Assembly: GCA_030834765.1 (NCBI GenBank)
Contig: JAUQXG010000007.1
Span: 1 to 6,301, forward strand
Origin: Lutispora sp.
Lineage (GTDB): Bacteria > Bacillota > Clostridia > Lutisporales > Lutisporaceae
DNA: 6,301 bases
Direction of reading: 5' to 3'
Made by a program: the position numbers and the translations under genes. The notes beneath the pieces were generated by a model. It did no database searches. It saw only the letters and a list, made by a program, of their open reading frames with translations, and was not told where the DNA came from. Every line of letters starts with the position of its first letter. Position 1 is the first letter of the stretch. This document shows positions 5,965-6,301 of the stretch, in pieces.

Positions 5965-6301
5965 ATGCAGGATTATATTATAATAGAAGGTAAAAATTAT
6001 GAAAGCATCATTAAGGAAGCAGAAGAAAAATTTGGTGTTAAAAAAGATAAATTAAAGATTGAAGTGTTAGAGAATAAAAAGTCACTTTTTGGCTCCTATT
6101 ATAAAGTTGAAGTAAGTCTTGCAGATGATTTATTCAATAAGATTGAGTCTATTTTGGATAACTTAGACGATGAGAATATAAAAAGATCTGAGATAACCAA
6201 GGCTGATGAAAATATTGATATTATATATAAAGAGGATGGAGTATATTTAAAAGTAGGAGAAGAAACTTCCTTAGCAAGCGTTTTGGAAGTTGTTGATGCA
6301 A
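5965..6301 (+). CDS. FapA/DUF342-family protein with Jag-N-like N-terminal domain (3' end outside window)
   Basis: The frame opens at ATG 5965 and is still open after 112 codons at the window edge. AAGGCGGG at 5950-5957 is 7 bases before the start. Residues 4-50 (IIIEGKNYESIIKEAEEKFG, then KKSLFGSYYKVEV) match the shape of Jag-N/FapA N-terminal domains: a strand, a helix that begins an alternation of acidic and basic residues, and a Gly-containing loop (LFGSYYK) before a final strand. A charged linker (about 52-85) follows, then YKEDGVYLKV (88-97), which resembles the start of a DUF342 (FapA) beta-rich region. Family knowledge: FapA-type polymerising proteins are common in Firmicutes, often beside chemotaxis or flagellar genes, but their role is poorly defined. 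It lies 26 bases after sigD and is probably in the same operon. The call rests on the N-terminus and context; a Jag-like RNA-binding protein is less likely. Confidence 0.72.
   Translation, partial: MQDYIIIEGKNYESIIKEAEEKFGVKKDKLKIEVLENKKSLFGSYYKVEVSLADDLFNKIESILDNLDDENIKRSEITKADENIDIIYKEDGVYLKVGEETSLASVLEVVDA

Larger units (their letters stand above)
1..6301 (+). other. Segment of a single flagellar/chemotaxis (fla/che) operon
   Basis: Nine genes run in the same direction with gaps of 0, 3, 17, 15, 1, 16, 24 and 26 bases. No gap is large enough for a promoter and terminator, and none contains a GC-rich hairpin followed by a T-run. The gene order cheB-cheA-cheW-cheC-cheD-sigD matches the distal part of the B. 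subtilis fla/che operon. The promoter must lie upstream of the window and the transcript end downstream of it. Confidence 0.85.

Overview
The window is a section of a motility and chemotaxis operon from a low-GC, Gram-positive anaerobe-type bacterium, most likely class Clostridia of the Bacillota. Three things support this: base composition is strongly AT-rich with A/T-ending codons, the Shine-Dalgarno sites are purine-rich, and the gene set is cheB-cheA-cheW-cheC-cheD-sigD, in the same order as the end of the Bacillus subtilis fla/che operon. Two features differ from B. subtilis: a small membrane-protein gene lies between cheD and sigD, and a FapA/DUF342-type gene follows sigD. I cannot name a genus from the sequence alone.

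Layout, all on the + strand: the last 36 codons of a PilZ/YcgR-like flagellar brake gene (1-111); cheB (112-1203); cheA (1207-3234); cheW (3252-3695); cheC (3711-4334); cheD (4336-4821); a two-helix membrane protein of unknown function (4838-5179); sigD/fliA (5204-5938); and the first 112 codons of a FapA-like gene (5965 to the window edge). Gaps between genes run from 0 to 26 bases. There is no gene-free stretch, no convincing internal promoter and no terminator, so this looks like one polycistronic segment whose promoter lies upstream of the window.

How the genes work together: CheA and CheW dock on chemoreceptors, and CheA autophosphorylates on His46. CheA passes phosphate to the receiver domain of CheB and, by inference, to a CheY encoded elsewhere. 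CheB demethylates or deamidates receptors, CheD deamidates receptors, and CheC dephosphorylates CheY-P and binds CheD, which gives a B. subtilis/Thermotoga-style adaptation circuit. The PilZ protein probably links cyclic di-GMP to flagellar function. SigD directs transcription of late flagellar and chemotaxis genes. The catalytic residues I could check in CheB, CheA, CheC and CheD are all present, and no gene looks broken.

Most of the window is a conventional chemotaxis operon. I see no clear sign of a novel system. The least explained parts are the small membrane protein before sigD and the FapA-like gene after it.
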